A DNA stretch of 64,000 nt from Roseburia intestinalis L1-82 (GTDB taxonomy: Bacteria; Bacillota; Clostridia; Lachnospirales; Lachnospiraceae), in contig NZ_LR027880.1 in assembly GCF_900537995.1 (NCBI RefSeq), forward strand, positions 89,501 to 153,500, in the 5' to 3' direction. Below are positions 62,783 through 64,000 of the stretch, in pieces (the stretch's first letter is position 1; each line of letters begins with the position of its first letter). The notes under the pieces were generated by a model. The model made no database searches and was not told the DNA's origin. It saw only the letters and a list, made by a program, of their open reading frames with translations. A program made the position numbers and the translations under genes.

Positions 62783-64000
62783 TTGAAAGTAAAGACAATT
62801 CTGGGCAGGATATATTATATCATAGTGGCAGTGTGTGTCTTTCTGCATGTTGTTATTTTATCATTGAGTTTTTTTGACAACAAACATCAGGAAAAATATT
62901 GCCGCAGCATTATTCCGGACAGGGAATACCAGACAGATGAGGATAACCGCAGGTTTGTATTTTCTGCACAGAAGATAAAGGATGGAGGGGACTGTCTGCG
63001 TTTTTATACGGCGCATATGGAAGTCAGTGTGTACGCTGATGACACGCTGATCTATCATGTCGGACAGCAGCAGGCAATGCCTAAGGTGTCACCCGTAGTT
63101 ATGTGGAATTATGTCGGGATACCATCCGGGGCAGAACAGATCCAGGTTATGATCCGTGCGGTCTATCCGGAGGTCAGACAAAAGCAAATTGATTTTTCAA
63201 TCGGCGGGTATACCCAGATGTATAGCGGAATGTTGTACAGATCCATGCCGGTAACATTTATCTGTCTGCTAGAGATATTATTGGGTTTCTTCATGGTACT
63301 GTGGTGGCTGATCGCACGGACCAGAATGAAAATGAAGCAGACTCTGCTGCATTTTGGCACTTTTTCCTTTCTGACCGGAACTTGGGCATTGAACGAGACA
63401 GATGCCGCACTTCTGATCCTGTTTCCGGTCAGAGTTGAGATCGTATTCGTATCAGCGGTAGCCCTGATACTCATGGTGCCTTCCTTTGTGTGGTTTACCA
63501 AGGGATTCTTTGATGTTGAGGACAAGTGGGGATCAGATATTATCTGCGTGCTGGCATATCTGAATCTGGCGGTACAGCTTATATTGCAGCTTGCCGGGAT
63601 TCGAGGCTTCCGGCAGATGTACACGGTCACACATGTCCTGTTGGGGGTAGCGCTGCTTTATACGATAGTCATGCTGATTTCTGAGTACAGAAAAACGAAG
63701 GTACACCGCCATCTGCGGTTTGTTGTGGTTGGTGGGTTTATTCTTCTGGGAACGCTTGCGGCAGATCTGCTGCACTTTTATTACGGATCATTTCAGACAA
63801 GTATATATGGCATGTATGGTGTTTTTATCTATATCATTATTTTTGCGGTCGAAGTATGCAGACAAGTGGCAGAGCAGGTGGATGCAGGGCGGAAGCTGCA
63901 GATCTATGAAGAACTTGCAACCAAAGATATGCTGACGAAGCTCTATAACCGGAATGCATATGATGAATGGATCAAGGTAAACAGGCGACCGAAGAAGGCG
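62783..64000 (+). CDS. Membrane GGDEF protein (7TM-type sensor), truncated by window edge
   Basis: The frame opens at TTG 62783, 7 bases behind GGGAG, and stays open for 406 codons to the end of the window. There is no ATG near the start. One membrane helix (about 8-28), an extracytoplasmic beta-rich domain (about 35-165; IVPDREY-like, FYTAHMEVSVYADDTLIYHVG), then seven helices (about 170-375) of the 7TMR-DISM type. The beginning of a GGDEF domain (ELATKDMLTKLYNRNAYDEW) is at the end. Catalytic residues lie beyond the window. A probable diguanylate cyclase with an extracellular sensor. Confidence 0.82.
   Translation, partial: MKVKTILGRIYYIIVAVCVFLHVVILSLSFFDNKHQEKYCRSIIPDREYQTDEDNRRFVFSAQKIKDGGDCLRFYTAHMEVSVYADDTLIYHVGQQQAMPKVSPVVMWNYVGIPSGAEQIQVMIRAVYPEVRQKQIDFSIGGYTQMYSGMLYRSMPVTFICLLEILLGFFMVLWWLIARTRMKMKQTLLHFGTFSFLTGTWALNETDAALLILFPVRVEIVFVSAVALILMVPSFVWFTKGFFDVEDKWGSDIICVLAYLNLAVQLILQLAGIRGFRQMYTVTHVLLGVALLYTIVMLISEYRKTKVHRHLRFVVVGGFILLGTLAADLLHFYYGSFQTSIYGMYGVFIYIIIFAVEVCRQVAEQVDAGRKLQIYEELATKDMLTKLYNRNAYDEWIKVNRRPKKA

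Overview
The window looks like the chromosome of an anaerobic, spore-forming member of the Lachnospiraceae (Roseburia/Agathobacter/Blautia-like Clostridia). The support is a neighbouring spoIID-like/spoIIQ-like pair with a sigma-F-like promoter, a reverse rubrerythrin next to a Fur/PerR regulator, a T-box in front of metG, a GlpP antiterminator, the paired clostridial radical-SAM/TIGR03915-type DNA repair genes, and two DUF6056-like membrane proteins. No database search was possible; family names rest on recognised motifs and synteny.

Left flank (1-5471): the end of mntP, a Ca2+/Na+ antiporter, a hairpin-rich spacer, a zinc-ribbon protein, a DUF6056-like membrane protein, an SGNH hydrolase, a DUF6054-like protein and glpP with its own promoter and terminator-containing leader.

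Mobile element (about 5472-28850, 23.4 kb): a Tn916-family integrative conjugative element sits exactly between glpP and glpK. The order follows Tn916: orf23/orf22-like genes, FtsK-like coupling protein (orf21), oriT, MobT relaxase (orf20), DUF3789 and orf19-like small membrane proteins, two ArdA paralogues (orf18), TcpE (orf17), VirB4 ATPase (orf16), VirB6-like membrane protein (orf15), NlpC/P60 hydrolase (orf14), TcpC (orf13), the sigma-like orf7 and orf8 regulators, xis and int. Arm-type integrase repeats lie inside both ends, and a 6-bp coupling sequence flanked by A or T runs can be read at each junction. There is no tetM. AT-rich cargo is inserted at several points: a thioester/VaFE surface adhesin at the left end, a membrane-anchored XRE regulator, a VanZ-like protein, and a GntR-ABC transporter module followed by a histidine-kinase remnant. 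A region of about 230 nt between orf8 and xis has long complementary arms and looks like a structured RNA.

Right flank (28851-64000): the rest of the glycerol regulon (glpK, glpF, then after a second leader/terminator a glpA-like dehydrogenase, an FAD/NAD oxidoreductase and a DUF1667 protein); a secreted fibronectin-III protein; T-box and metG; a second DUF6056-like protein; a coiled-coil protein; a decayed chemotaxis-receptor gene and response-regulator remnant; tatD; a two-gene DNA repair operon on the minus strand; a dCache chemoreceptor; rsmA; a repeat-bearing membrane protein; spoIID/spoIIQ-like genes; a TPR-GGDEF diguanylate cyclase; a DEAD-box helicase; a MATE exporter; a two-component system; an SseB-like protein; rubrerythrin and perR sharing an operator motif; and the start of a second GGDEF protein that runs off the window.

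The main functional theme is glycerol use: the antiterminator gene glpP has been separated from glpKF by the conjugative element. The strongest unexplained signals are the structured region upstream of xis and a palindromic element that abuts two different terminators.
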